Origin: Tetracentron sinense
Taxonomy: Eukaryota; Streptophyta; Magnoliopsida; Trochodendrales; Trochodendraceae
Direction of reading: 5' to 3'
DNA length: 64,000 nt
Assembly (NCBI GenBank): GCA_015143295.1
Contig: CM026568.1
Coordinates: forward strand, 34,232,441-34,296,440
Position 1 is the first letter of the stretch, and every line of letters begins with the position of its first letter. This document shows, one piece after another, positions 40,830 to 53,700 of this stretch. A program made the translations under genes and the position numbers. The notes beneath the pieces are model-generated. The model had not been told where the DNA came from and searched no databases. It saw only the letters and a list, made by a program, of their open reading frames with translations.

Positions 40830-43433
40830 GTTTACGGAAACACTAGAGAGGATGGATAAACGTCTACAAGTCTGTAAGGCTAAAATTCTTTCAGAAGTTA
40901 GCAAAATTACTCCTATTAAGGCAACTTATCCGGGTCTTTCCCAACTCTAACCGCAATGATGTCAGGTCGCATGGATAAGCTACAAACGGATTTCTTTTGC
41001 TTGACATCTACCTTGAACCAAAGTGATAACATAGCTGAATTGTCTTGAACGAAGCTGAAACTCAGCTTCAGTCTAATTGATCCCATGTTATAAATCAATC
41101 ATGTTAGAATCACTAAGAAGAAACTTGGAAAAACAAGATCTGACTAGTGTCAGAGCAGCAGTAGTCCAGTAGAAACCCAAATGGAGCCGGAGTGTGTGCT
41201 TTCGCTCAAGGTCCAAATATTATCATTGCTTTTGTTTTTGCCCTATAGAGCTCGACTTTACATCACTAATGTCCTATTGGCACTAACTTGAAACCCAAGT
41301 TTATCATCTTGTCCAAAGTCTAAATGTTTTCTTTGCTTGTGTTTTGTTCCCATACTGTAGAAACTAGAAACTGTTTCTCTTCACTTAATTAGGGGAACTT
41401 TTAATGAAGACTTCACTTATGTAGTTGAACAAATGCAGTTGAATAGATGTTTAGATTTCTAGTGATGTGTTCTTTCATGAGCCAATAAATTAATACCATG
41501 GGTGTAAGTTTTGTGGTCAAGTAAGACCACTGGCGAGGCTGCTTGTTTAAGATCTTGCTTTCAGATGTAATTTTTGTTAATTGGTGCTCATAGAAGGCAA
41601 TGCAGAATGGGTACTCACCACTCCCTCTGGAAGGACTACAAAGATTTCAGTTGTTTAACAGTTTACTGCACACAGATGTCACATTTTTCACTTCATTAAC
41701 ATTGGAACGATTCTTATATGTCATTTGTCCACATTTTATAGAGGATGATGATGGTGTAAATACAGTCGATGTTGTGCCAGATATTGGCCCTACTGTTGAG
41801 GCAGCTTTCTTTCTCACAAATGGAGGCGGTAATAGTCACTTTATCGCGAGAGCTGTAAGTATAAAGGGCATTGGTAGGTATGTTGATGTACTCTATTATA
41901 TTTAGGTGTTTCTAGCATTGGTTGTCTGACTCCTTTACATGATCATTACTGAAATGCATCTACAGCAATGCTTGACCATACATTCGTGGAATCCAGTGGT
42001 GTAAAGATGCCCTTGAGTCATGTCACTTTTGTTTCCATCATATATTCGAAAAACCACATTTTTTTTTTGGAAGGTAAGCTGGGGTTAGGAGGACCCCGAC
42101 CAGATATATAGATTCAAAAAACTTCAATTTTGCATTGTTAAATTTTATTATGTTGTAATTCTTACTTGCACTATTTCACTTTTTATTCTTTAGCTAGTCT
42201 GTTCTATAACAGTATGCAAATGATTAATCATTTAGAAATAACTAAATTAATGTCAAAGAAATTGTGCACCTTAAGAAGTGACCAATTTTGCAGGTCCTAA
42301 AGGAATTAGAGCATACCATTCTTTTCATATCAATTGGGTTTAAACCCAACAATGGAACGCCAGCGACTGATCGCAGCTATCCCACCGGGAGCACGTGTTC
42401 CATTTTAATTCAGTCTTGCTGCCTCTGCTGGCCCAATTGAAGCCCATTTGCCTCTGATAGCTATCACAAGCTTTTGGTCTGTGACAGAAGCCAATTTTTA
42501 TGGTTTTGTTTTAAAGAGTAGCCCATTTTTATGTTGCTGTTCTCAAGAAATTTTCTTTTAAATTGTGCACATGAACGTCCTTTCCCAAGTCAAGTGAAAC
42601 CAAATTCTTTTCCCAAGTTTTTCTAGTATTGCATGAACCTATTGGCTGATTTAATCTTTTTCCGCATTCCATTTACGCTGTTTTTAATATCCGAAAATAT
42701 GATAGAATTAGATGGTTATAATCATCAGACCTTCATGACTTTATAGCTCCTTTTACAGGTTTGGCATAGTATTTAATACTAACGTTTGTTATGAGAAGTC
42801 GTACTTCTTTCACCATCTGCTGTCCAGATGACCCTCATGTTAGTGTGCTTGGATGATCATCCAGTCAAAACTTACCTCACCTAGGCGATATTGCCCAAAC
42901 ATAATGCAAGTGAATGATCAACATTTTTGGATCAGTTAATTTGACAGTCCTGAAAGATGTATATGTATCATGTGCTTAGGGTCATATTGTCAATACCCAA
43001 AATAAGGCTCTATTTTTGGGCTATAACTAGTGCACGAGGTGTGTCCTATCAACTGAATGGTATGGGCCCTCTTTGCGTTCACCACATTGGCAGGTGGGTG
43101 ATTTCATACCATACTACAATGTGAAATATTGGATATTTAACTTCAATCCAGTGTTTTTTATGGGTCTAAGGCTCTAAGCAGACGGCCACTTTGGTTGTAC
43201 AGGCATTGGATGCAGTAAAAGAAAACAGGATCAAGTATCACCAAAGGCAATGCAAAGAGATTGGAGAAAGAAGTGAGTAACCACTTAAGAAAAAACTTTA
43301 GAAAATGGTTTTGTATGATATTAAGTGATCTGATGCTTGTTTATTTATTCAAGTTGATGAGGTGATGAAAAAGTTTGTCAAATCGGCGGAGGATATGTGC
43401 AAGGCAAAAAATAAGGAGATCACTGGAGGCTGA
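40830..43433 (+). CDS. Unrecognised gene, partial exon model
   Basis: I do not recognise this gene. The best-supported exons are 43203-43272 (after a GTACAG acceptor, ending at GTGAGT) and 43354-43433 (after TTCAAG). They join in frame to ALDAVKENRIKYHQRQCKEI followed by GERIDEVMKKFVKSAEDM and end at a TGA. An exon near 41741-41858 (between TTTTATAG and GTAAGT) could join in phase 0 to the first of these and would encode DVVPDIGPTVEAAFF. A further charged segment at 40830-40903 (TETLERMDKRLQVCKAKIL) is a weaker candidate. The composition (many K, E, R, hydrophobic spacing) suggests helical or coiled-coil protein. The true start and middle exons are not resolved; it may be a degraded gene. Confidence 0.4.
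40904..41740. other. Presumed intron or intergenic sequence
   Basis: Between the weak candidate exon near 40830-40903 and the next near 41741. No repeat or gene family was recognised. Confidence 0.35.
41859..43202. other. Presumed intron sequence
   Basis: Sequence between two candidate exons of the unrecognised plus-strand gene. A truncated SINE 3' end (AGCTGGGGTTAGGAGGACCC, near 42078) sits here and resembles the insertion at 49318-49362. Nothing else is recognised. Confidence 0.4.
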
Positions 43434-43728
43434 GTGGCAGTCTTCTGGTATTTTTTGAACTCTGCCACCATCTATTTTTTTTCACTTCTTTTAGAAAGAG
43501 TTTAGGCACATGCTTTATAGATTGAAGTTCAGGAGTTGGATCATTTTCTGTAGAATTATTATGAGGAGGTTTTGGTTATCAGAAGCAGAATCAACATATT
43601 GAAGTTCTTATGAGCTGATTAGATTGATTTTGTGTTTCATTGCAAAGAATTCAGATCATTGATATATGCATGGAAAAACATACTGCTCAATATAGTTTTT
43701 TCATATGCATCTAGAAGTTCTGTTTTCG

Positions 43729-43855
43729 CTGACGATATCATTTACCTACACTTAATGGTTAGCAGTGCGGAGTTGACCACACCCATGGGGAATAGAGCTC
43801 ACGACCTCTCTTATAAGAGAGGCCACACCCTACCATTGGAGCAAGTGGTGGTGTG
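43729..43855 (-). mobile_element. tRNA-derived SINE, minus strand
   Basis: On the minus strand the unit reads TTGCTCCAATGGTAGGGTGT, then GCTCTATTCCCC at the B-box position, and ends TAGGTAAATGATATCG. The order and ending match the SINE at 61309-61471. Target duplications were not resolved. Confidence 0.65.
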
Positions 43856-44106
43856 TCTGTAAGTTATATTCATACTCCCATAGATATGAGTTTGAAACTG
43901 CCATCATGCTGAAAAGGTAATAGATCCTTAGCACTTAGCAGAGATGCCAGTCTTATTTTATTTGTTTGATTCCACTTCAGGAGTAGGAGATACAAAGTTC
44001 ATCATCTCAGTGTGTATACAGGAGTCTCAGAGAAGTTCATCCAAACAAGGTCTTATATGGCTATGATTCAACTTCTGGTATAGGAGATGCAAAGTGTGAG
44101 ATTATT

Positions 44107-44230
44107 ATTTTTTGATTGGTACTAATCATTTATCTACCTAGGTTAGGGGTTAGCACTCATGGTGGGCGTCAACAGCCACACCAAGACTCAAACATGAGTC
44201 ACACCTCCCCAAAGGGAGATACACTATGTC
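44107..44230 (-). mobile_element. tRNA-derived SINE, minus strand
   Basis: Another copy of the same SINE family, ending in CTAGGTAGATAAATGATTAG and an A-rich tail when read on the minus strand (a T-run at 44107-44113 on the plus strand). It carries GAGGTGTGACTCATGTTTGA in the tRNA-like half. Confidence 0.6.
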
Positions 44231-44358
44231 AATCTGTGCATGAGTGCAATATGTTTGGAAAAGAATTTGAATTTTCAATGAAGATAATCGAACTGGCCAG
44301 ATCCCCATCCATGGAAATGTCATTTTAGATGATCCTTTCATGTTATTCAATTGGACTT

Positions 44359-44513
44359 TGCTATTGAGACCGCAAAGGGCCGAGACCACACTGAGACCGT
44401 GCTTGTGATGCACGGATCTCAAAATTTCAATAAATTCGTTTATGAAATTTTGAGATCCATGCATCACATGCACGGTCTCTGTGTGGTCTCAGCCCTTTGC
44501 GGTCTCAGTAGCA
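44359..44513. repeat. 155-bp near-perfect hairpin (fold-back element)
   Basis: The arms begin TGCTATTGAGACCGCAAAGG and, inverted, TGCTACTGAGACCGCAAAGG, and pair along about 70 bases with few mismatches around a small AT-rich loop. It lies about 235 bp beyond the ankyrin gene stop codon and so may be in its 3' untranslated region or just downstream. It has the form of a short MITE, but no clear target duplication was found. Confidence 0.88.
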
Positions 44514-44748
44514 TTTTCCTATTCCTATTCAATTTCCTGGGCAGGTGACAGTAAAGCACTACTACATGTATTATGTGTGTACAAGGAAACAGGGCATTTC
44601 ATCCGCAGAAAAAAAAACCATTTTACAGCTACCAGAGATCTAAACCTTTACAATGCATATGGAAAACAAACACTGTAAAATACTTCGAGATGAAGTACTC
44701 CAAACTTTCTTACATTTTACCCCCTACATGCAAAACCTCACCAACCCT

Positions 44749-47700
44749 TCACTTCTCACTCCGTTTCTTAGCCAAAAGAGCCTCCCTTGTCACAACCTTA
44801 ATCCCCCTCACCCATAGCTCGGCTGTCTCAGTACCACCCTCGCACACAAAATGCAACTCCTTGTTCTTTGTTGTTACCACCCGGAACACTCCTGGTTCAT
44901 TAGCATCACCCTTCCTTCGGCGGTTCCTACAAAAGGCCGAGCTTGGTCCCATCTCGGCCTCCCTACAGATTACATTTCTCTTACTTGACTCACCCCAACG
45001 CAAAACCCCTGCAGCCCCCACCATTCTTATTAATTTCCCATGGGGGGTTCCTTTACCTCCCTTAGTGTGTTTCTGCACATGAGCCCCACTCAACACAATT
45101 GTGCGAGAGAGCTCGTCCAGTATCACACGCTCTGCGTCATTTCCAGCAACACCATTCTTCCTTGCGAGTGAGAGTGCTGTCTCATGTCTAGCATTCTCAA
45201 TGTCAGACCGGGCTCCACAAGAGATCAAGAATTCACATAAGCATCCATGGCCTTCTCTTGCTGCTAACATGAGCGGAGTGTACCCATCCCCGTCAGGGAC
45301 ATTGACGTCATAGCCCCTACCCACCAACAGATGAACTGCATCTAAATCTCCACGGCGAGCTGCACAATGTAGAGCGTAAAACCCACCAGCACCCTGGTTA
45401 CCCTTTTCAAGTGCAAATTCAAGCATTACCTTCTCATATATGTTGCGATTCTTGTTCAGTTCCGATAGAGTAATAGCTGTTTTGCCGGATTTGTTAGGCA
45501 AATTTACATCAGCCCCAGCATATACTAGCAACCGGAAGGCTTCCACATGGCCTTCCTTGGCGGCTACCATTACTGCTGAGAAACCATTATCATCCTGATC
45601 ATCAATATCAATATCTGGTTGCTCGATCAATTTTTTCAAGGCCTCAGTATCACCTGTTCGAGCAACTAGCATTAATGGGGAGAAGATAGAGAAGTTGCTT
45701 GATCGAGCAACCTTCCCAGCTCGAATTACATCCAGCACAGCTTGTTGAAAACCGAGGGTCCAACTGTTTGACACAGCAATTGAACTCGCACACTGACCAG
45801 CTGAACTGATCAAGCCAAAATCAGCACCAGACGAAGCCAAAACTCTTAGGCAATCTTGCTGCTTATATCTCGCACAGATCATGAGAGCAGTCTCACCAGA
45901 TTCCATCCGGGAGTTGAGGTTGCAACCAGCATCTATCAAGTGTTGAAGAATTCTGGCTAACCCAAGTCGTGCAGCCATGTGAATTGGCCGGAACTCGGAT
46001 TTCAGAGTCGTTTTCACTGGGAATTCTACATCAGCTCCACATTTTAAAAGCACGTCCACTGCTTTTGCATTGCCACAGAGGATGGCATGGTGAATGAGGG
46101 TCCTCCCATAGTGAGGGGGGTTGTTGGGGGAGAGGTGTTGGAGGAGCATCCGCAAGATAGCACCACTGGTTTCGAAATACTCCACTGCACACCAGGTAAT
46201 GGAGTAGGGCTCGGATAATCCTGCACCCACCCGGAACTCCTCGCCTGAAGTAGTGTCCCATGACCAGGCTCCCAGTCGCACTTTCGTCTCCGTTTTGACG
46301 CCAGCCTATTTCCAGTGTCACAGAAAACTACCAAATAAGGTTGCATGCCGTGACCAATTACCAACAAGAAGCTTTTATGACTCAACTCTGATGCACAATC
46401 TCCATGCATACCCATTGGATCATATCATTTTAAAAGGATGAGTCATGGCTCTTTTTTTATTTTTTATTTTGGATATATATGGATCAGTTTAAATATCAAT
46501 AATTACACTTTTATTCCCATGTAAGTATAAAAAGGGAGCTCCGCATGATGCAGAGCTCCCCATGAAAATTAATCTCTTTATGGATAGGCCGAAAGCAGAT
46601 TGCCCAGAAGCGGGTTAAACATGATGGGTCTATCAACCCACATAAAAGATAGAACCTGAACACCCTCACATGAAGGGAATATACACAGTGGCACTGGTAC
46701 AAGTCCTTTAATATCACAGCTATACACATCTGGGAAGGGCCCCACCCATCTCTCCGCTTGTTTAATTTATATACTTTGCTTCTTTAGTAAACTGAAAAGA
46801 TAAACTAAAATTAAAGGAAATGGCTACCTGTAATAGCAGACGGACGACTGAGACCTGCCTGCAAATAATGGCAGCCACTAGTGCAGTACAGTCGATGTTG
46901 GTGTGCAGCGAAGGCTTGGACGACCGGAGCAGCACCCTGTCAGTTGCATTTGCATCAACTCCGCACTGCCACCCACCAAGGTATTAATTTCATTTCTTAA
47001 AAAAAATGTAAATAACTAAGAAAACAGGAGCTCTTTTGAAAGAGACCCATCATTTCAAAGTGATGAGATATGGATAAAGATTAGAGGCCTGCTATCCTAC
47101 TCTCATGCAGTCCCTACAATAGCTAAAAGCCAACACCTTTGAAATTCAAAAGGACATATACCAAAACAAATAAAAATTCAAAAGGACAAGTATTGGGTTT
47201 TGATTGAAAGCAAGGACTAGCGTATATTTTTCACTAAGTATTGTCTGAGACTAGGGATAGCACGGCTCTATAGATTAGAGAGGCCTCATCAAATGAGACC
47301 GTTTGCTGTGTGCAACCTTGCACACAGATCTTGTGTGCCCCTTATGAAAGTGTGTCATGTGTCCGAGACCATCTTGTGTGTGCAACCTCGCACACAGATC
47401 TTGTGAGCCCTATATTAAACGGCGCCAAGTGTCCCTAAAGCACCCATCCCACTTCATATGAGATTGACGCCATCCACCTCCATCCAATCCGTTTATAATA
47501 TACAAAAAAAAGAAACTTGTTTAGAGATCATGTGAATCAAGAACCACCAAATTGGAAGGTTTCTATTCTTTATTTCTTCCCCATCTTTCTCCTCTCTTTC
47601 CCTCTTCGGCTTTCTCCCTTACCTCTTCTAATTCTAGACGTTGTAGACACAGTGACATTGAATGATAATTATTCTTAGTCTCTATCTTCCCTCTTCTTCT

Positions 47701-50700
47701 TAATTTTTCCCTTTTCTCTTCTAGGTTTCATTGGAACCTCGTATCTGAGGTACATTGTAGGAATGGACACATATAAACTTAAATTATATGTAAGAAGAGA
47801 ATTCTAACCGCTCAAAATAACCTGTTTTGTGTGGGCAAAGAAGAAACCAGTAGGGACACCAAGGGGCTGGTTGCAAGGTGTGAGATCCTTTTCCTTGAAG
47901 ACAACTATGGATCATTCATCAAAGGTAGTAGTACATTAAGCGGAGTTGCAGGGGACTACAAGAAAGTTGATTTTCTTTTTTATTTTATTTTCCTGTTAAT
48001 TGATCTTGAGTGTTTGAGATTCTTACACTTTTTAGTGTCTTAGTTCATGGGTTTTCCTACCAGCTGCGAGTTAGAAGAGGTAAGGGAGAAACCAAGAAGA
48101 GGGGAAGAAAGAGAAAGGGGGAAGAAGGGAAAGAAAGATTACAAACTTCCTTTTTGGTCGTTCTCGGTTCTCAATTCAGATCACTAAATGAATTTTCGTT
48201 TTTGTTAATTAGACAGCGTCAATCTAATGTAAAGTAGGTTGAAGGCTTTAGGGACACATGGCATCATTTGGGATGGGGCACACAAGATCTGTGTGCCATG
48301 TTGCATACACAAAACGGTCTCCATGTGTCACTAAAGCATCCAACTCATGTTTAGGGAGATTGACGCCACCTCTCGTTTACTTCTTTTCTAATAATCACAA
48401 AAGGGTCATACTATCAACCAAAACAAACCTTCCTACTAAATCATATTTTTTTCTCTCTTTCCCTCTTCTACTTTCTCCCTTTACAAAATCAGAAAAAAGT
48501 GTTTTTTCGAAGGAAAACCAAAAAAAGTTGCAGATGAATGAACCAAAATTAGTTTTAACTTAATTAAACCCCTTCACCATGCCATCTATGCCGACTTTAT
48601 ACCGTCTAATCCAACTATTATTTTGTAATATGTAATATTATGATCATGATACGATAAATAATCCAGAAAAAAGTACCCGATCCATGGTTTTTAACTCCAT
48701 CACTGCCTCCCTGCAAATTTTTCCCTAGATTTTGTGAAGGGAGAAAGCAGATATGGGAAGAAAGAGAAGAAATTTGAATTGGGAATGGTTCCGTTAGTTG
48801 ATTATTTGACCACAAGTTTCCTTTTGTGATCAATCTCCCTAAACATGAGTTAGATGCGTTAGGGACTCATGGCACATTTTCGTAAGGGGCACACCAGATC
48901 TGTGTGGAAGGTTGCACACCCCAAACTGTCTCTGATTGAATGACCATGAGTCCATGAGCCCGATTTCTGTGTGCACGGAAGTCAGCACACAGATGTTGTG
49001 TGCCCCCCGGCCTACGAAAGTGCCTGTAAACAGTGCCTGTAAACTTATTGTCGACATATTGGTAAATAGACAAATTTGACCTCCATAATATACCAGAGTA
49101 TAGGGAGCAGGCAGGATCTGTTTGCCAACTAGCACACAAAAAGGATTCAATGTGACCATAACCATTCGATTCCAGATCGTCCAAGGGAATCAGACAAAAC
49201 AAATGGTTATGATTTTTACCCAATGAGGCACATTTTTCGCCTAAGATGCTCTAAAAGGTGGGACCCCATGAACGGACGTTGGAGTCCCATCTGCACTAGA
49301 GACTGATGTTTTTACCTAAGTTGGGGTTAGGCAGACCCCCCATCAGATAAAATTAAACAAAAAGACTGATGTTTTTACCTTCATCAGTGTGTCCACAATG
49401 CCCACGAAACCTCTGCAGCACGCTGTGACAAGAGCATGCACGGCAACATGGGGCCGGATCATGTCCGATCCCATGAGCAACTCGGTGAGCCTGGCTCGCC
49501 CGTGGCAGCTCGCCTCCAAAAGAGCCTCCTCGCAAGCTGGCTGAGATGCCCCAGCCTTGAGCAGGATCTCCAAGATCTCGAGGTGGCCCTCCCTCACAGC
49601 AGCGGTTGTCGCAAAGCCCCTGAAGAGTTTTTGGTTCACATCAGCCCCAACGCTCTGTCATGAGAAAATGCCAAGCTTCAGTAAATCAAAAGCACATTGA
49701 AACTAGACATAGTTCTCTTTAATTTCTTGTTCTTTGTCCTCTTCTTTGATTACACTTCAACTTCTAATGGGGTGGAAGAAAAATAATACAAAGCTAAGAA
49801 TCGGAGAAGGTGCCTCGGATTCTTGCTGAATACACAAGGACGTGGCCATAAACAGACAAAAATGAGAAACAGTAGTGATGCAACAGACAATAGGGTATGG
49901 GGCTTTCATTAATTCATACATGGATGGTCATTAATAAGAATATGGGAGACGTATCAGGTAAGTGTATTTTGTATCCTTTTGGGGTGACATCAATGGTCAG
50001 AGACAACAGAAAATACGATTTGCCAACCCGATATAGAATAATAGAAAATTTAGCTTATCCTATGGATATGTTTACCTTCATTTCTTCTTTTGCATGCATA
50101 AAAAACAATATGAATAAATAAATAAATTATAACACATTTCATGTAAAGAATACTATGGGTATGCTCATTTTACAAAATTTTTAGGACACTCACAACTGCA
50201 ACTAATAAACCATAAGAAGGAACAATAGTGCATATTGACAATAGACTGAAAATCAGTGTATGAGCCACTTCATAGAAAGAAAACCCACCAGTGGATCTAA
50301 ATCGTGAAGTCTTTGGACTTAGGGACAATGGCATGAACCTCTCATAAACATTCAAATATGGATATCATGTATGTTGACTGTTGAGGAGTGCTAGCCCTAC
50401 TATCAACCTCTACTCTAACCTTCCACCAACCACCTGTGCACTTTATTGTGATTAAAACACTTTTCATAAAAAGCGGACAAGTGGTTGGTAGAGAATGAGG
50501 GTATGAGTTACCTGAGAGTAGGGATAGCATTCCTCTTATCATGTTAGTGCAACTACTAGGCATGCTCAAAATAGTCTATACAGCCTTGATGGAAGTTGGT
50601 ACACCGGATCATTCAGTAACCAAACAAATAAGAAAAATCTCCTGATGTCACGTAATTTCTCAGGATATCCGTCAGGGACTGGTATGCATGTATTACTATT

Positions 50701-53700
50701 CATGAGTGAGGACTTGGACTAAAGGTCACAACAGTAGTAGGGAGATGTTGATAAGTATTCTCAAAACCTATCAGTGATTTTTGCCATTTAAAGATTACTA
50801 ACGTACACGTGAAAATCAATATAATACTGAAGCTGAATGAGTGCGCAAGACGACTTAAAAAAAGAATCTGACGCAGGTCTTGTGAAAGGCCTCGGATTGT
50901 CTCCGGCGAAGCCAGAAAGGGCTCTCGGTTCCATGCATTGTGCGACACTTGGCGTAAAAATGGGGGAGAAGCCATTCCATTTTCTCCCCTTAATTTTGAC
51001 TTCTCCCCATTTGATATCTCACACCCTTATTCTCACACACTTATCGCCACATGTCTTATTATAGGTGGAGAAGTCAAAATCATGGGCCCCATGATTTTGA
51101 CTTCTCCACCACATGTTACCTATTCTATGGAACCGAGATAAGCCCTTTCTGGCTTCGCCAGAGGCAAGCCAAGGCCCTTGTGAAAGGCCTCGGATAGTCT
51201 CTGGCGAAGCCAGAAAGGGATCTCGGGGTTCCATACATTGTGCGACACTTGGCGTAAAAATGGGGAGAAGCCATTCCATTTTCTCCCCTTAATTTTGACT
51301 TCTCCCCATTTGATATCTCACACCCTTATTCTCACACACTTATCGCCACATGTCTTATTATAGGTGGAGAAGTCAAAATCATGGGCCCCATGATTTTGAC
51401 TTCTCCACCACATGTTACCTATTCTGTGGAACCCCGAGATAAGCCCTTTCTGGCTTCGCCAGAGGCAAGCCAAGGCCCTTGTGAAAACTAAAGGGTCAGA
51501 GCTGTATGAATCGTTCCATACGAACCCCGCAGTGAGTTTGTCTTTCATACAATCAGGGGTGGAGATCATTTGTTATTGGATAGGATTTTGTTAGTTTCAC
51601 GTTTCTTCCATTGCTTTGGCCCATCTCTTAGGAGTAATTTTTTTAAAAAAACATAAAATCATTTTTTTACATCTTCCAATATTTGCCAATCTTATAGCAT
51701 TCCAAAACGGCATAAGAGAGTCTCTCTAGAAATCTTAGATAAAATAGGGGAATGAAAAGATATAGAACCTTTTTTTAAAAAACTTATCCAATGAAATTTG
51801 CATGGAAATTTGAAATTTCAATATATCTTTTTTTAACCGGAGAAAATGAAAATATGGATAACAATGACATGCCATTTTTCTTTTATCTTTTCCCTCTTCC
51901 ACAGCTCGCCATCTCTTGGCTGTGATTCGATCTCTTCATCTCCTCGAGTTAAGTTTCGATGGGTGCACCATTGCAACACATGTCCTTCTTACTCTAGTAG
52001 ACTTGTTAGTCAACATTAACAATTGAGATTAATGTTAATCTTACTTTATTTTATAAAAAAAACTAGAAAGATTTCTAAATTGTATGACTTTTCGACAAAC
52101 CTTACTTGATTTTATGAAAAACCTAAAAAGATTGCTAAATTGTATGGCTTTTCGGACACATGTAGCGTATATGGTTACAACCAAACAAAATTTGGTCTTT
52201 GTAGCCCCGTGTTACAAAGACCAATAGAATTTTGAAACATAAAAAAAAATTGTCAGCTATTCACATTTTTCAAAAAAGCTACACCAACTACTTTACAGAA
52301 TTTTATGGGACCATTGTTGCTAAGTTTTGCTGCTCCAACCTTGAGAGCACGGAGTCTTTCTTATTTTATTCCTATACAGAGGGAGGGTGCAATTGCAGGA
52401 GAGTAACCCTAGCACTCTTTTATTTTCCAATTTGATATAAATCACTTTGCAATTCAAAGCATTTATGATGCGACACATTTAAAAATAAATGCAAATTTAA
52501 AGCAATAAAGTAGAATCAATCCGGGAAAACAAAAATCGTTTATGAATCAGACTTAAAAACCAAAAACTGCTTGGCTTAGATTATTTTTTAAATTATAATC
52601 CGTTAAATTGATTATTGCCTAATAATAGGCATTACAGTTTTACTTTTTTTTAATCGAATATACATAATTAATAATCTATTTAATTTTAGTGATTATAAAC
52701 AATGAAAAAATAATCCAAAAAACATGATAATTTTAATCATGTCCGGCGACTTTATTTACTTACCTTCCGATCATTTTCATTTTTCCCTCCCTCCTACTCT
52801 TCTCACGTTTCCTGCTATTTTTTTTGTCTATTTACTTTTTTTTTTTCTTTTTTCATGAACTTTTTTTAAAATTAAATAAGGTTTATTCCATGAGTTATTT
52901 CTTTTCAGTGACTATAATATCGTGACTATAATCTGAGTGATCATGTTCCAAGAATCTTACCCAAATCAAAGATCAAGGAATTTATTAGACAAAGAAAAAA
53001 AGTGTGCATGAGACGATTAATCAAAGCTAAACGCGTAAAGAAGGAAAAGCAAGCGATTTCGGATCATCTCAGGTTATAACCTAGAGATGATAAAGACAAT
53101 CGACCCCCAAAATAAGAAGGGAAAATAGAAGATAAACAACGATAATTCAGAGTAGAATGGCCACCAGCGGAGCTTAAAACCTTAGCTTCTTAAACCTCAA
53201 AATTTTTGATCGTTTGAATCGATGACCAAGTGCAGATAAAAGAACAAAAATATAAAAGCTTAAATACTAAAAAAAAAGTCCTTATTTCAGCAAATCTCAG
53301 TAATCAAAAAGAGAAAAGATCCGCTATCTTAGTGCAATTCAAAAAAGATAAAACAATAATATTCCTCATTTCAAAATTTGAACAAGCTTTTCGAGAGACA
53401 AAACCAATTCTCAACTTAGATTTATGTAGCGCTGAAAATCCGCTGGAAAGCCTTAATTTCAACAGATCATACAAAGAAGAAAACAGATTTCAGTCCAGAT
53501 CGAGAATACGGAGACGCAGAGAAACGAAAAAAATAAAAATACATAAGAAACACTTCAATCTGCGTTAAGATCCCTGCGTCGGGAAAATATATGAGAAAAC
53601 TAGTAAAACGAGCTTCAATCTCGGCTTAAACAGATCTGAGCAAAAAGGAAGACCTCAAATCAAAGTTAGTCACATTACCAGTAGTTTCCGCACGAGCTTC

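Noticed and set aside
44573..45082. 169-codon plus-strand open frame
   Set aside because: Antisense shadow of the long ankyrin exon 4.
53230..53568. 112-codon plus-strand open frame rich in lysine
   Set aside because: It reads A-rich intron 1 of the ankyrin gene in antisense, with no family resemblance.
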